From Gentiana macrophylla (Eukaryota; Streptophyta; Magnoliopsida; Gentianales; Gentianaceae): DNA of 64,000 nucleotides. A program made the position numbers and the translations under genes. The notes below the pieces were generated by a model that worked only from the letters and a program-made list of their open reading frames with translations, had not been told where the DNA came from and did not search any database. Where the stretch lies: assembly GCA_026214975.1 (NCBI GenBank), contig CM047808.1:2780073-2844072 (forward strand), in the 5' to 3' direction. Of the stretch, positions 48,310 to 60,200 are shown in pieces (within the stretch, counting starts at the first letter, position 1; every line of letters starts with the position of its first letter).

Positions 48310-50005
48310 TGAAGGATACAGGTTCTTAGATCTAAACGAGTTAGATCTACGCGCAGCGGATGGATCACGATTCATATATCAAAACACATAATTAAAGGAC
48401 TTAAACTACTACAAGGGGGTTTAAAGTCATGTTACCAATAACGGGAAGAGAAGCCTTGATCTTCCGATGTGTTCTCCAAACGGCGGTTGGTGGACACCCT
48501 TCTTGATACACGAACCTCCTTGATATGCAACACCAAGAAAAACTCCAAGTTTTTTCTTCTTCCAAAAACCCTAGGCAAGAAAAACTAATTTTTCCTCTCC
48601 TTTTACAAGTGGTGGTCGAAATTATGCCATCTAATTTCCCTTGGAATAACTCTCCTTTTATAGGAGAGTAAATCATTGGCATCCAAGTATTAATTAATTA
48701 AATAATTAATTAATTAAACAAAATAAAAAGATATTTTCCTTAATGACTAATTGTGACATGTATTGACCAATAGGAAATCAAATAACAAGTCATCCAACCA
48801 ATCATGTAACAAGAATATCTTTTATTTTCCACATCACAAAAATTAATTCTTGTGATAATTAAATGATAAGAGGCGCCACTTTTAGGGTTAAAAGCCCACA
48901 CAAAATGTCTTCTATGTGTATTATATTATTTAGCCCGACTAAATAATATCCATGCATATCAATTAATTATCACTGAGGCCCAAATAACAAGAATATCATT
49001 CCGAATTACAGAAGTCACATCGGGGACCATGGACCTATAACCAGTAGCTCCAATAATTAATTATTTATCGAACAGAATAAGTACATTAATTATTAATTCC
49101 GGGATTACGCCACCATAAACCCGAAACTGAACTCTACCGATTATAGATGTATACTTATACTCAACCCATAGAGTTAATAAGCGTCCATTGATATAATCAC
49201 TACATACGGATTAACCCTCCATAGATCGTCCATTTCGAGTGGGAAGTCTCCGTGAACCGATCTCAGAATATCTTATCCTTATTTACCATCAACCCACGAT
49301 GATCAATTAGTACACATATCCGACTAGTAGCTAATTAGTCAAATGTGAACTCCGGGATCGATCACTTTCTTAGGGCTAACAAATAAGGGATCGTCTCTCT
49401 ACTTCCCGCAGGAAGGAATGGATTTCATGTCCGTGAAGATCAGAACTACTCACTCATCGGAGATAGTGCCAATGAGAAGTGGCTTGGAACACATATTCAA
49501 GTGAACCGTAACTAACACATCAAACACTACCCGGGACAAGCAAAGACACCGTGATCACCTCAGGATTAAGGTTGATCCATATATGATCATCTAATGATTT
49601 AATAAGATTCCTCGATTACGGAATTATATCGAGAAATACAGATTAAATCGGTCCGATCTATATGAATGCCATCATATATAAATGCCCCACGTAGGTATAC
49701 CTCTCTCCGACAAAGTCCGGATAAGACTATCACACCCTAAGGTGTTCTAGGCGCATTATTGGTGTTTTAATCAAGAGACCCTAAACTCTGATTAAATTCA
49801 CCACGGACTAACAGTTTAAGTATATCTCCACTAACTCAATCCTCACGTGCAATCCATACACTGAGTTAAGAGGTTACATACAGATATACTTAGGGTTTGC
49901 AGCAGTGTATTACATACAAGCACAAAGCAAGTAATAAGGTGAGATAAATTCTGTCATCCATTAAAAACAATTACACAAATTGTCTTTCGGGCACTACACC
50001 TAACA
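48310..50005 (-). repeat. Element C 5' LTR (intact)
   Basis: TGAAGGATACAGG to CACCTAACA, 1696 bp. It preserves the empty target site of element B (GGGCTAACAAATAAGGG, about 49373-49389). TATA complement near 48650 (CTCCTTTTATAGGAGAG). Confidence 0.92.
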
Positions 50006-50256
50006 GGTTAGCCACGCATTTCCAAATGAAAGATTTGGGAGATGCAAGCTATGTTCTAGGGATCCAGCTCATTCGGGATCGAAAGAACAAGATGTTGGCT
50101 TTGTCCCAAGCATCTTACATTGATAAGATGATGTTGCGTTATAGTATGCAGAATGCAAAGAAGGGTTTCCTACCAACCCGTCATGGCATAGGTCTCTCTA
50201 AGAAACAGTGTCCTCAAACCCCTGAGGAACAAGAGAGCATGGGACGTATTCCTTAC
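50006..50256 (+). pseudogene. Copia D, reverse transcriptase part 2
   Basis: Open from the target duplication: FQMKDLGDASYVLGIQLIRD then MLALSQASYIDKMMLRYSMQ and ESMGRIPY, classic copia RT. Interrupted at 50256 by element E. Confidence 0.92.
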
Positions 50257-50978
50257 TGATGTATTACTTTTATATGATTAAAATTACGTTATATTATTAT
50301 GTTTTAACAACGAATTCTATATAAAATATATGAAATTATGATATAAATAGTATGAAATATTAATCTTTATAGTTTAGTATAGTTAGTAGTAAAAGTTAGT
50401 AATAATAGTAAAAAGTTATCGTTTTGTACCGATTTTAGTAAATCGGAGTGTCGTGTCAGATTTACGTGGGTATTTGTGGTATTTTATTGCAGATTTATAA
50501 GCCAAGATCCCGAGAATCGATATTTTAAAGTATAATCATATCTTTAGAAGGATTTAGAGAGTGTCACGAGCTTAAGTGGTCAAGTGGTCAATCGAAGTGG
50601 TCAAGTGGCTAATCGATTTGATTAAGTGGTAATCGAGAAATATCTTCGACAAACGAATGGCTCATCAAAAAGACATTTTCTGAAGAAGAGTCCTTCATGA
50701 AAGTTGTAGATCATTCAACGAGCTTTCCAATGCCTCTTGAATCATGTTGTTTGGAGATCGGGAACTCGAGATATGAATTTTAGAAGTTTAATAATTATAT
50801 ATAAATATATAATTATACATCGCACATGATCCTGAATTAAAGGGGCTGAATGTAATGATTAAACCGGACCGGTCCGCCCTAAACCCGGCCCAGGCCGGCT
50901 TGGAGATGATTTTCTATATAAAGGAGCCTCAGTTCAGCAGCAGTGAAGATGTACCAATATATGTACCAATATATATAC

Positions 50979-51010
<32 letters not shown>

Positions 51011-52277
51011 CTCATTCTTATTTTCTTTTTAGTAGTTGTTGTAAATAGGCCTTATGCCAAAAATAATAATACCGTAGTATTGTTGTAATGCTCGGGAAAT
51101 TATCAGAAGTTCGATGTTGTTGAAGTCGTTGTAATATCCGGAAGAATACGACCTCTGATTCAGCATTTGTAATCGGGTAAAATTTCTTAAGTATTTATGT
51201 TTGTTATGTTTGTTTTTATCTTTTTAGTCGTTATAATGTTTTTAGGTTAAATTTAATAACTAGCCAAAAGTTATGTAATCGTTTTATTTCGATCTTTTTG
51301 GTAAAAGAATGTTGTCTAAGTAAAATTTTACTAAAATTGAGTTAATTGAATCTTTTTCTATTTTGCAACGTATTGATAATATTCGGATTGATGTAATTAA
51401 CCAAGATGAATCGCTACATATAACTCCGACGATGAAACCCGACCGTGAGAAGTTAGGATATGAGATAAAAGATAGAGAAACCGGAGGTAAAATTGGCCGT
51501 CGAAAGGCGTGACAACGGAATCCTATTTCCTACCCGGGGCGATTTGTCTTGGGAAAGATGAATCTTATTAAATTTGTGCTCAAATCATAACAATGTTAAA
51601 ATCAACGGTTTAATTGAAACTAACACCGGAAAGTTAAATCGATCCGCCGACAACGGAGCCTTTTGAATAACATCGGCCGCCTCGACAAACGGAATAACCT
51701 CTTTTATCCGGGGTAGATTTGTACTCTGCACTGTTGAGACTAATCGAGATTAGCATGGGGCAATTGTGGAGATTAAAGCGATGACAATTTGACATATGAC
51801 AATTTCATACGCTCGTGTGAGGAGGAATTGTTAACCTCAGGAGTGCACCGTTTCATTTACTCAATTGGACCTAATATAAAAGGAAAGATCGAGCACATTC
51901 CATTTACTGAAAAAGATCGTATAAATCAATTATATAAACTTTGGCTAGTTCTATAAAATTATCTATCTGTCTATTATTATAAACTATATATTGGTATATA
52001 TATATATATTTTTTGCAATCCATGTACATCTATATATATTATATTAGAATAACTTTTAAATTACGCATTTATTTTATGTTAAGTAGAATAGTAGTAATCT
52101 GTGTGATAAAATTGCGGTTTAGATCGAGTTAATAACAGCTCTTTGGTGTTTAACCACAATTAAAAGAATTACCACGTTTTCCCTGAGGATTCGACACTCT
52201 GACTCACCATACTAGCACTATGATTTGACCCGGTACACTGCCGGTTAGGATCTGTATAGCCTAGAAAAGGTCCGTCA
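50257..52277 (+). mobile_element. Element E: solo LTR in copia D
   Basis: A 2021-bp TG...CA block flanked by CTTAC (50252-50256 and 52278-52282). The copia frame is continuous once it is removed. No PBS, purine tract or coding region is inside, so it is a solo LTR left by LTR-LTR recombination. Strand is taken from the TATA box TATATAAA at 50915-50922. Contains an AT microsatellite at about 50955-51012. Confidence 0.8.
50865..50922 (+). promoter_or_regulatory. E LTR promoter: two dyads and TATA box
   Basis: CGGAC-CG-GTCCG at 50865-50876 and CGGCC-CA-GGCCG at 50886-50897, starts 21 bp apart, then TATATAAA at 50915-50922. Confidence 0.6.
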
Positions 52278-52531
52278 CTTACGCATCTGCAGTTGGAAGT
52301 CTGATGTATACAATGTTGTGTACAAGACCGGACATCTACTACGGCGTGGGATTGGTCAGTCGTTTTCAGTCAAATCCAGGCATGGAGCACTGGACAGCAG
52401 TAAAGAATCTCCTCAAGTATCTTAAGAGAACGAGGAATTATATGCTTGTGTATTCAGGTGCAGACATGAATATCGTAGGCTACACTGATTCTGACTTTCA
52501 GTCAGATAAGGTTGATCGAAGTAGTTTGTAA
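52278..52531 (+). pseudogene. Copia D, RT end and RNase H start
   Basis: MYTMLCTRPDIYYGVGLVSR then MEHWTAVKNLLKYLKRTRNY and GYTDSDFQSDK, the RT to RNase H junction of copia pol. Homology stops abruptly at about 52531; the rest of pol and the LTRs are missing. Confidence 0.9.
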
Positions 52532-52773
52532 TCCAAACGTCAACTCTGATGTAAGCCCGAATAAAGCGTTATCGGCATCTCTGTCACGAATGACAAACAT
52601 TGGGATAACTTTTGCTTCTGGACTTCTACTCTCCGCCCAGCGGGCACGCCAGGCACAGAGTAGAGGGCTATTGATATGCCCAAACTGGATTGGGGCCCTG
52701 TTCATCTAGATTGGGCCTACCTTCATGGCCCAATAACTGATCTTGGGCCTCTATCCCCTTAGTCCGCAATTCA
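52532..52773. other. Unidentified sequence after the copia break
   Basis: No recognised domain. May be part of another LTR that includes the tandem array that follows, but ends could not be fixed. Confidence 0.3.
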
Positions 52774-52873
52774 TAAGCCGGATCCTACCCGCCGATCGTA
52801 AGCCGGGTCCTGTCCGTTATCTGTAAGCCGGATCATGCCCATTAGCCATAAGCCGGACTCCTTCATCTCGTGT
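52774..52873 (+). repeat. 25-bp tandem array, four units
   Basis: TAAGCCGG recurs at 52774, 52799, 52824 and 52849, an exact 25-bp period, with diverged unit tails. Confidence 0.9.
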
Positions 52874-52981
52874 GATTTCTATCCATATAATCAGGCTGAC
52901 ATCAAGACAAGGCAACTATGAGTCCGACCTACAAACGTGTTCGTTGTCCGCATACTTATCCAGACAGCTGGCCGGTCTACT

Positions 52982-53377
52982 CAGGGGCGCCTCTGTGGGG
53001 GGGCCAAGGGGGCCATGGCCCGGAGCCCCCCGAAAATCAATAAATTTAAGGGCCCCACGAAATTTTGACCTAATATTATATATATACTGTATTTATATAA
53101 ACAAGGAATGTTTTACCTTAATGGTTAGCACTCAAGTATACTAGAGATGAGGCTTGGTTTCGAATCTTGCAAGCTACAATAATTTTTGTTTTCCTAAACT
53201 AGGACTAGGAGCCAAATAAATAGGTTTTTTTTCCTTTCAAACCCATGACTATCACACGCAGTTTTTTTGTTTTATTTTTTTATATACATTTTGGTTGCTG
53301 TTTTTTTTCGAAGGGCGGGGGCCTAATTTTTTTTTTTTTTTTTGCCCTGAGCCTAAATTTGGACAGGGACGCTCCTG
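52982..53377. mobile_element. hAT-like MITE
   Basis: Begins CAGGGGCGCCTC. The other end read in reverse begins CAGGAGCGTCCC. It is flanked by 8-bp duplications GGTCTACT (52974-52981) and GGTCCACT (53378-53385). Interior GGGGGGGCC-rich sequence near the end and no coding capacity fit Tip100-type hAT MITEs. Confidence 0.75.
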
Positions 53378-53385
53378 GGTCCACT

Positions 53386-54379
53386 TGTATTATTTGTATG
53401 ATTATCTTTAATAATATCCTTTTAATTGTCTTGTCATGAACAGTAAACCGACTTAGTCCTAGCCTATATGTATAGGATCACAATATAATAGAAATGGGGG
53501 AAGAACGAATATACACAGAGCTACTCTGTCAACTTTTTCGACTCATTCGTGTTTTATCTTATAAGCATAAGTCCGGCAGCCTTGTTCTTGATACACACCG
53601 CCCTGTCCCCGGAGAGATCACACATATACAGCCTTATATCCTCAAGTACAACACTGTTACCGCAAACCTGGTGTTCAGCGCAACATCAGTAATATGGACC
53701 GATTGTCTTTCATTATCATTTCTATAAGTACACCTAAACAATCAGCATGATTTGATCTGTGTAGCATTATTCTTAACCTCTGTAATTCGTTCTTGTATTT
53801 TTCTAAGGTCATTATAAGTTTATAACTCTGTATCTTGTTGCTGTATACCTTTGATTTTGAATGTTTAATTGAACTTTGAACGGTTTTTGATCAAGCTGTG
53901 TAATATCTTTGACTCTTTGTACTGGCCCCTTGCTTTTTCTTTATTAATTACATTATCAATATTTTTATATCATATAAAATTATTAATAGTATAATTGGAT
54001 TCAGCTATCAAATATAAGCCCATATTGTAGTTGTATGATTAACTTAGAGAATGCAGGGACATTTGAATGATCAAATACACGATTTCGAAACTGTGGACTA
54101 TGGATTCTTGTGATTTAAATTTATCAGGCATGTGTTTAAGGAGCTTGTTTAGTAAATGGACATTAAACTTCGGTTATGTTGAGATTTAGATTTTCGTTTC
54201 TTACGGTTGTAGTTGTCCTTCTTGAAGTGATCTTTTCAAAGAGAAGGGATTGTTGCTTTCTTCATTGTCTTATGAGTATGCAAACACTTTATTGAAAGTG
54301 TACACGTATGAAATTGAAATACTAGCACATTTAGGTGTAGCCATGCAAAGTGAATTACTTCCGGAAGAATACTAACCAT
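53386..54379. other. Unidentified AT-rich sequence
   Basis: Contains a short frame (53494-53727) not recognised as any family. GCAAACCTGGTGTTCAGCGC near 53672-53690 resembles the end of some Ty3/gypsy LTRs, but no partner or duplication was found. Confidence 0.35.
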
Positions 54380-54602
54380 GGAAACTTGAAAAAATATGTC
54401 CGAAAAGTAAAATATTGGAAAAATATACTTTAAAGATAAACATTTGAAAACTATGCCTGCGTCCGACGCATGCGCGACGCACGAGTCGCGCATGACCACT
54501 GAACGACGCACGCGCGACGCATGAGTGACGCACGAGGCACACATACATCGAGGCATATTTTATCAAATTTTTAACTTTTCAGGCATAGTTTCTCAAGTTT
54601 CC
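54380..54602. mobile_element. Fold-back element with embedded GACGCA repeats
   Basis: About 35-bp imperfect terminal inverted repeats starting GGAAACTTGA at 54380, matched in reverse from 54602. The middle (54460-54545) repeats CGCGACGCAYGAGT-like units. No target duplication was identified. Confidence 0.55.
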
Positions 54603-55790
54603 AAATAATAACAAATAAAATTTGACAATGTTATCATAAATAGACGACGACATGCATTGCCCTTTTACTCACATTTATCTCTCCCCCCGCTATCTCCACC
54701 ATACACAACTGACAACACTAATTACTTTAGCAGATGGAGATGGCGGCATATGGACTAATCATCATGGTTATAATCTGCGGCATGATTCTAGAGTCAACTT
54801 CTTGTACTGCACACGACATTCACGTAGATGTCGGGTATTAGTTTCAATTTCTGATTAAAATGATAAAAATTTCAGTTAAAATATTGATAACCATATTGAT
54901 ATGGTTCGTTTTGTGAACCATTAATTTACTTCTATACATATATTATTTGTACCTTCAACTTATAGGCAATGTAACACCCCGACTTTTAAGTTGGGTATAC
55001 CCGTGATTTTTAGGATTTTTAAGATATATACATATCATCAAATTAAAATGTAGTACTTTTTTTTATATACGTATGAAGGGTATACATTTCAAGTTCACAT
55101 AAATTGCCTTTGCCAATTTGTATTATTACTTGGCCATCATTGCATAATGCATAGTAATTGATTAAAACGGAAACATTAGTTTACTAACTCTTTTTGGTTG
55201 CGTTAAAGAAAGGAAGACTGCTCAGTCTACTCTGAGAGGTGAATCAGGTAAGTGAAGTGATATCTTTCTGAGGAAATTTCAGTCGAATTTCGACTAAAAA
55301 GTTAAGGCTTTAAACTCGCCTCAAGCTTGATCGAGCCTTAAAAAGCAAGATCGAACTTGACTCGCTAAGTACTTGATACATCTCAACTCGGCTCGTAAGC
55401 ACGATTATTTTCCTACAATTCATATATTTTAAAATGAAATATGGCAAAATCGAGCTCGACTCGTATAATACTCGACTCGAATAATATATTTTTAATTATG
55501 AAAAATAATATTTTATAATAAATTTAATTAAATAAATAATTATTTAATCAAGCTCGATTAAGCTCGCGAGCTACTCGATTAATATATTTTAAAACTCGAG
55601 CTCGGCTCAGTTAATTATTCGAGTATCTCGACTCGAGCTCAAACTCGAAAAAAACCTAATCGTCAGTCGATCACGAGTAATTTCATGAATAGCAATTCAT
55701 TTACTGATTCTAATCTACTATTTCCTATAAAATAACCGTCAACTTCATTTCAGCATATTAAGTGATAGCTTTTATATCACATTATCACCT
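54603..55790. other. Intergenic, LTR-like start and GAGCTCG-rich tract
   Basis: TGTAACACCCCGAC at 54970 resembles the 5' end of many plant Ty3/gypsy LTRs, but no right end was found. 55370-55680 is rich in GAGCTCGACTCG-type words, a decayed repeat. Confidence 0.35.
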
Positions 55791-56524
55791 AGGCCTGATC
55801 ATGGGTCGGTTTGGGTGGTTTCAGTTCGGGTTTTACATATAGTTGTTCGGTTTGGTTGGCATATTTTACCCCCAAACCAAACCCAAACAATGTTGAACCC
55901 AATGGTTTGGTTTGGGTTGGTTTCAGTTTGGATCCAGTTTGATTTCGATTTTACAAGCTCAAGCTACACTACATTTAATTAGTGTTGGTGTTTCATTCTC
56001 ATATCTCATCACCAGTTATCGGCCTAAATATAAAATTATAAAAAGATAACATACATTATCAACAAGAAAAAGCAAGCTTAAACAAAGGTTCCATTAAAAG
56101 GCTACCAGACTACCAGTACGAGGAGGAACACGCATGAACTCAAGAGCATAAACATAGTTGTTTTGAAGTTGAACAGGAACAAATGTGGAGGCGGAGAAGA
56201 AGTAGCGGAAAAGACGAGGAGGAACACCCGTAAAGGTGCTACAGCTTCTGAGAAAATTTTCGAGCCATGGAATTGGATGTTTAATTAGGGTTGACTAATA
56301 ATGGGTGTTTTTATACTATAGGTAATTCGGTTCGGTTTCGGTTTGGGTGGGTTATAATTAGGATTAGCCGAATCCAAACCATTTAAATTCGATTCAGCTT
56401 CAATCCAAACCGTTTTGATTGGTTTTTTATTGGTTTGATTTATTTCGGTTCGGTTCGGTTCAATTCGAGTCAGATTGATTTTCGGTTCGAATTGGTTTTT
56501 CGGTTTATTTCCTAAGTCCCGTAA
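55791..56524. mobile_element. Candidate hAT-type element rich in GGTTCGGTTT words
   Basis: 734 bp flanked by an exact 8-bp direct repeat TATCACCT (55783-55790, 56525-56532). The left end AGGCCTGATCATGGGTCGG is of a kind common in plant hAT MITEs. The right end pairs only weakly. GGTTTGGGTTGG/CGGTTCGGTTCGG words fill both halves. Confidence 0.5.
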
Positions 56525-56788
56525 TATCACCTCAATCTCAATTATATCCATGGGCGTCAAACATTCATTAAATCTTTTTCATACTTGGGTAATTTCATTT
56601 GATCGAAAGAGACTGAATGCCAGATGCAAGTATATAAGTATACACATATGTATGGCCGAGTGTTCTTGGATCAACTTTTAGACCACCAAATCATTAATCG
56701 TACCCAATACCATAAAACGGAAGTAATTTTAATAGAGTTTCATCAAATCGGTAGGATATAAATCATAATTTTAAAGGTTAAAGGTTGT

Positions 56789-56948
56789 GAAGGACTGTTT
56801 TTTATCTAAAATGAGGAAAAATGACAAGAAAAAAAGATAGTGGTTGAGAAGGACAAGAAAAAGATACTGTGTCTTGTGTTTTTGTCCTTCTCAACCATTT
56901 TTTTTTTTCTTGTCCTTTTTTCCCATTTTGTATCTTATTTTGTCCTTA
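56789..56948. repeat. Long hairpin downstream of RPB2
   Basis: Arms of about 75 and 73 bases (56790-56864 and 56876-56948), including GGTTGAGAAGGACAAGAAAA and its complement, with a loop of roughly 11 bases. Transcription would give a long double-stranded RNA. Likely a MITE. Confidence 0.75.
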
Positions 56949-57168
56949 TGGCCTCTGGCCCCTAATTTTAATACGATCTTGTCCATTTCTTTTGTTAATG
57001 TTAAAAAATTAAATTAAATTGATACATAAACACAAGACACAGCCCAAAAAGTGAACACAACCTTTTTGAGTTGATAAATACAAAACGTCATAAATAAAAT
57101 CTATGATAGTTTCTGAATAACAAGCTCAGCTCACTTAGTGAAATCTGGCCCAGCCCTCCTAAACTTAT

Positions 57169-57170
<2 letters not shown>

Positions 57171-57206
<36 letters not shown>
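57171..57206. repeat. Poly-T run (36 bases)
   Basis: Uninterrupted T run 62 bp beyond the RPB2 stop codon, A-rich on the RPB2 strand. Could be the tail of a retroposed fragment or a slippage tract. Confidence 0.9.
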
Positions 57207-57211
<5 letters not shown>

Positions 57212-57267
57212 TATCCTAAACTAATAAATAATAGCCCAAAATTCAACAGCAGCAGCATCAGTTTGCT

Positions 57268-60200
57268 TTATTTCTTCTTTTGTTGGCCTTTGATTTGCTG
57301 CTTAATAACATCCTCCTTTGTGAACAATCTTGGTGCTATGCCCATTGACATTAGCTCTTGCAGTAGCAACTTGAATGCATATGGAATGTAAACCTACATA
57401 TATAAACAAAAAAAAAAAAACCCCAGAGGTTAAGCGTTTCATATGCAAAACCACAAGAGGGCAAAAGTGTCTTTCCACCCCCCCAAACCAAAAGGTAAGT
57501 AAATAGAGAGAGACAGATTCACCTGAACAATATCAGCTTTGTCTTTGCACTTTCTACACTCAAAAGAATTCTTCTTCAGGTTTGCAATAGGAATCATTCC
57601 ACACTCTACACAAACATGGATCCTATAAGCATCACTCTGATCAAACAATCTTTCTTTCAGAAAGTGAGCAGCACCATGAGCAATCATACAATCTCTTTCC
57701 ATCTCCCCGAAACGAAGGCCTCCGTCACGGGATCGTCCCTCTGCTGGTTGCCTCGTAAGGATCTGTACCGGTCCTCTACCTCGAGAATGGATCTTATCAT
57801 CAACCATATGCTTCAACCGTTGGTAATAAGTGGGTCCGAGGAAAATGGTGGCAGGAAGTGGACGTCCCGTGTGGCCGTTATACATCCTCTCGAAACCGCG
57901 CATTTGGTAGCCACATCTATGTAAGGCTTTGCTGATGTTATCGACCGTAACGTCGGTGAAAGGCGTGGCGTCACCTTCTTTACCCATATGGGCTGCGACT
58001 TTCCCCATGATGCATTCGATTAATTGACCGATAGTCATACGAGACGGAATAGCGTGCGGGTTGACGATAATATCGGGTGTAATGCCTTCGGCAGTAAATG
58101 GCATGTCTTCTTGCGTGTACGTCATCCCAACCGTTCCTTTCTGCCCATGTCGACTACTGAACTTATCACCGATTGTAGGGATTCGAACAGATCTTACCTT
58201 AACCTTCACAAATCGAAGTCCGTCCGAGTTTGTTGTAAGTAGGACTTGATCAACCATACCGGTTTCACTATGGCGTAAGCTTGTGCTATGGTCACGTTTA
58301 GTATACCGAGCATTAAACGAACCAGCAGCATCATCTTGACTACTAATCTGGCTAGTCTTTCCGATGATTACATCTTCACCTGAACATCGGGTTCCCGGTG
58401 GAGCAAGACCATCGTCGTCTAATTTATCGTCATTTGAGCCATAGCGCATACCCATGGTGTTTGATCTATCTGGGCGTCCGAATTCCTCTTTAACTAGTGT
58501 CCCCATCTTCTTCTCTTCGTCTCTGTATGTACGGTAAAATACAGAACGAAAGAAACCACGGTCGATTGATGACTGATTCATGATGACCGAATCTTCTTGA
58601 TTGTATCCTGAATAGCAAGAAATGGCAACAATGGCATTTATGCCAGCTGGTAGCTGTCGGAAATGCAAATGCTCCATGGCTCGTGTAGTGACGAGGGGCT
58701 TTTGTGGATAGTAAAGCACATAGGCAAGAGTGTCCATCCGGAATTGGTAATTGGTGACATATATACCCATCGCTTGCTTGCCCATAGCTGACTGATACGT
58801 ATTACGAGGAGACTGGTTATGATCAGGGAATGGTATGATAGAAGCACACACACCCAAAATCAACGATGGATGAATCTCGCAATGCGTGTAAGTATTGGTA
58901 TAAGCCTCCTCTGGATCAAGTCTTGCATTCACAAGATCCTAAATCATCGATCCAACACAACATTTCAGTATCTCAAAACTGACATAATATCAAGGGCTTG
59001 AACAAATAAGAGAGAGAATCATGAGATCCAAAACTTTCGAGTTTCTTACACTAATGGTCATGGAAATCATAGTAGTTTCTTCCTCTTCGGTATCGATATA
59101 TTCAATGAATCCCTTGGATACAAGGTCATGCCAGCCGCCATCATCAGGTGATTCCTGTAAACAAGATATGTCATGGTACCACCATATAAAATGACAGCAA
59201 AAGACAAAGATTAAACGGGACATGAAGATATCGAGCATACCCTTGCTTGCAAAGCCTGGATATCCTTTTTCTTAATTAGCAACCTTTGTTTCTCCACGAT
59301 GAATAAAGGGCGACTGCAACGTCCATAGTCAGTATATATCCTAAGTTCCTTCAACCGAATATCTCGAACGATCCCAACCTCAGTGTTAACATCAACCTTC
59401 ACAATCAAAATACTACTTTATAAGTCAATGTTTCATCTTTAAATTGCTACAAGTCTTTTTACGGAAAAAAGCAATATCAGAGCAATCTTTAAAGTAGAAA
59501 GAGATAATCATTCATACCCGACGCCTCAGCTTCCTCAGGGTCCTGACCAACATATCAGGATCACGATGGATACCGACCCAGCAACCATTTACAAAGATCT
59601 TAGTAGCTTGCGGGATCACAGCTGGCGAAATTTCCTACAATTAACAGCAGTATAAACAAAAGGATCCTTAAAAAAAAATATTTTCCAGCAAAAGGAATTA
59701 AAGACTCCACTATGAAAAGCTAAAGGAGCTCACCTCAAAATTTTCTGTCCCCCATTCTTCCAAAAATTCAAGAATTGGATGTGCAGCAGAACCGACAGTG
59801 ATATACACCATCAGTGCCAGATTCTTCACTAGACCGCAAGCCTGACAAGTAATGAAGATAAAATTTACTAAGGTTCACATTTACAGTAATTTTAGGTGTT
59901 TTGCAGATAGGGGAGGAGCTAGGGGCCTGCCAACGTTCACTCACTTGCCCTTCAGGGGTTTCGGCTGGACACATCATTCCCCACTGAGAATTGTGCAACT
60001 GTCTAGGCTTTGCCAATTTTCCTGTGCCATTAACATTAATTAAAATATGATCAAAATCATGAATAATGTTCAGATACAACAATAGAAACGCGAACTCCAT
60101 CACAGCTCATTACGCATTACCTTCACGGCCAATAGGAGAATTCAGCCTTCGTAAGTGAGACAAAGTGGAGGCATAAGTTAGACGATTCAACACCTGATTA

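Larger units (their letters stand above)
16489..50005 (-). mobile_element. Element C: copia-type LARD, split by element B
   Basis: Bounded by TG...CA ends and by an exact GGTTA duplication (16484-16488 and 50006-50010) inside copia D. Left LTR is 16489-17555 plus 42191-42815, interrupted by B. Right LTR is 48310-50005. The PBS complement at 48296-48307 (initiator-Met type, TGGTATCAGAGA on the minus strand) sets the minus orientation. Own length without B is about 8.9 kb. The 5.5-kb interior has no recognisable gag or pol, so it is a non-autonomous large retrotransposon derivative. Confidence 0.85.

Noticed and set aside
50955..51012. AT-rich repeat as a possible matrix attachment or origin signal
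   Set aside because: Simple AT microsatellite inside a solo LTR; nothing supports a function.
52674..53690. Possible solo LTR enclosing the 25-bp array and the MITE
   Set aside because: No matching target duplication at any plausible TG...CA ends.
57616..57924. Plus-strand frame inside RPB2 exon 16
   Set aside because: Antisense shadow of the conserved RPB2 coding exon.
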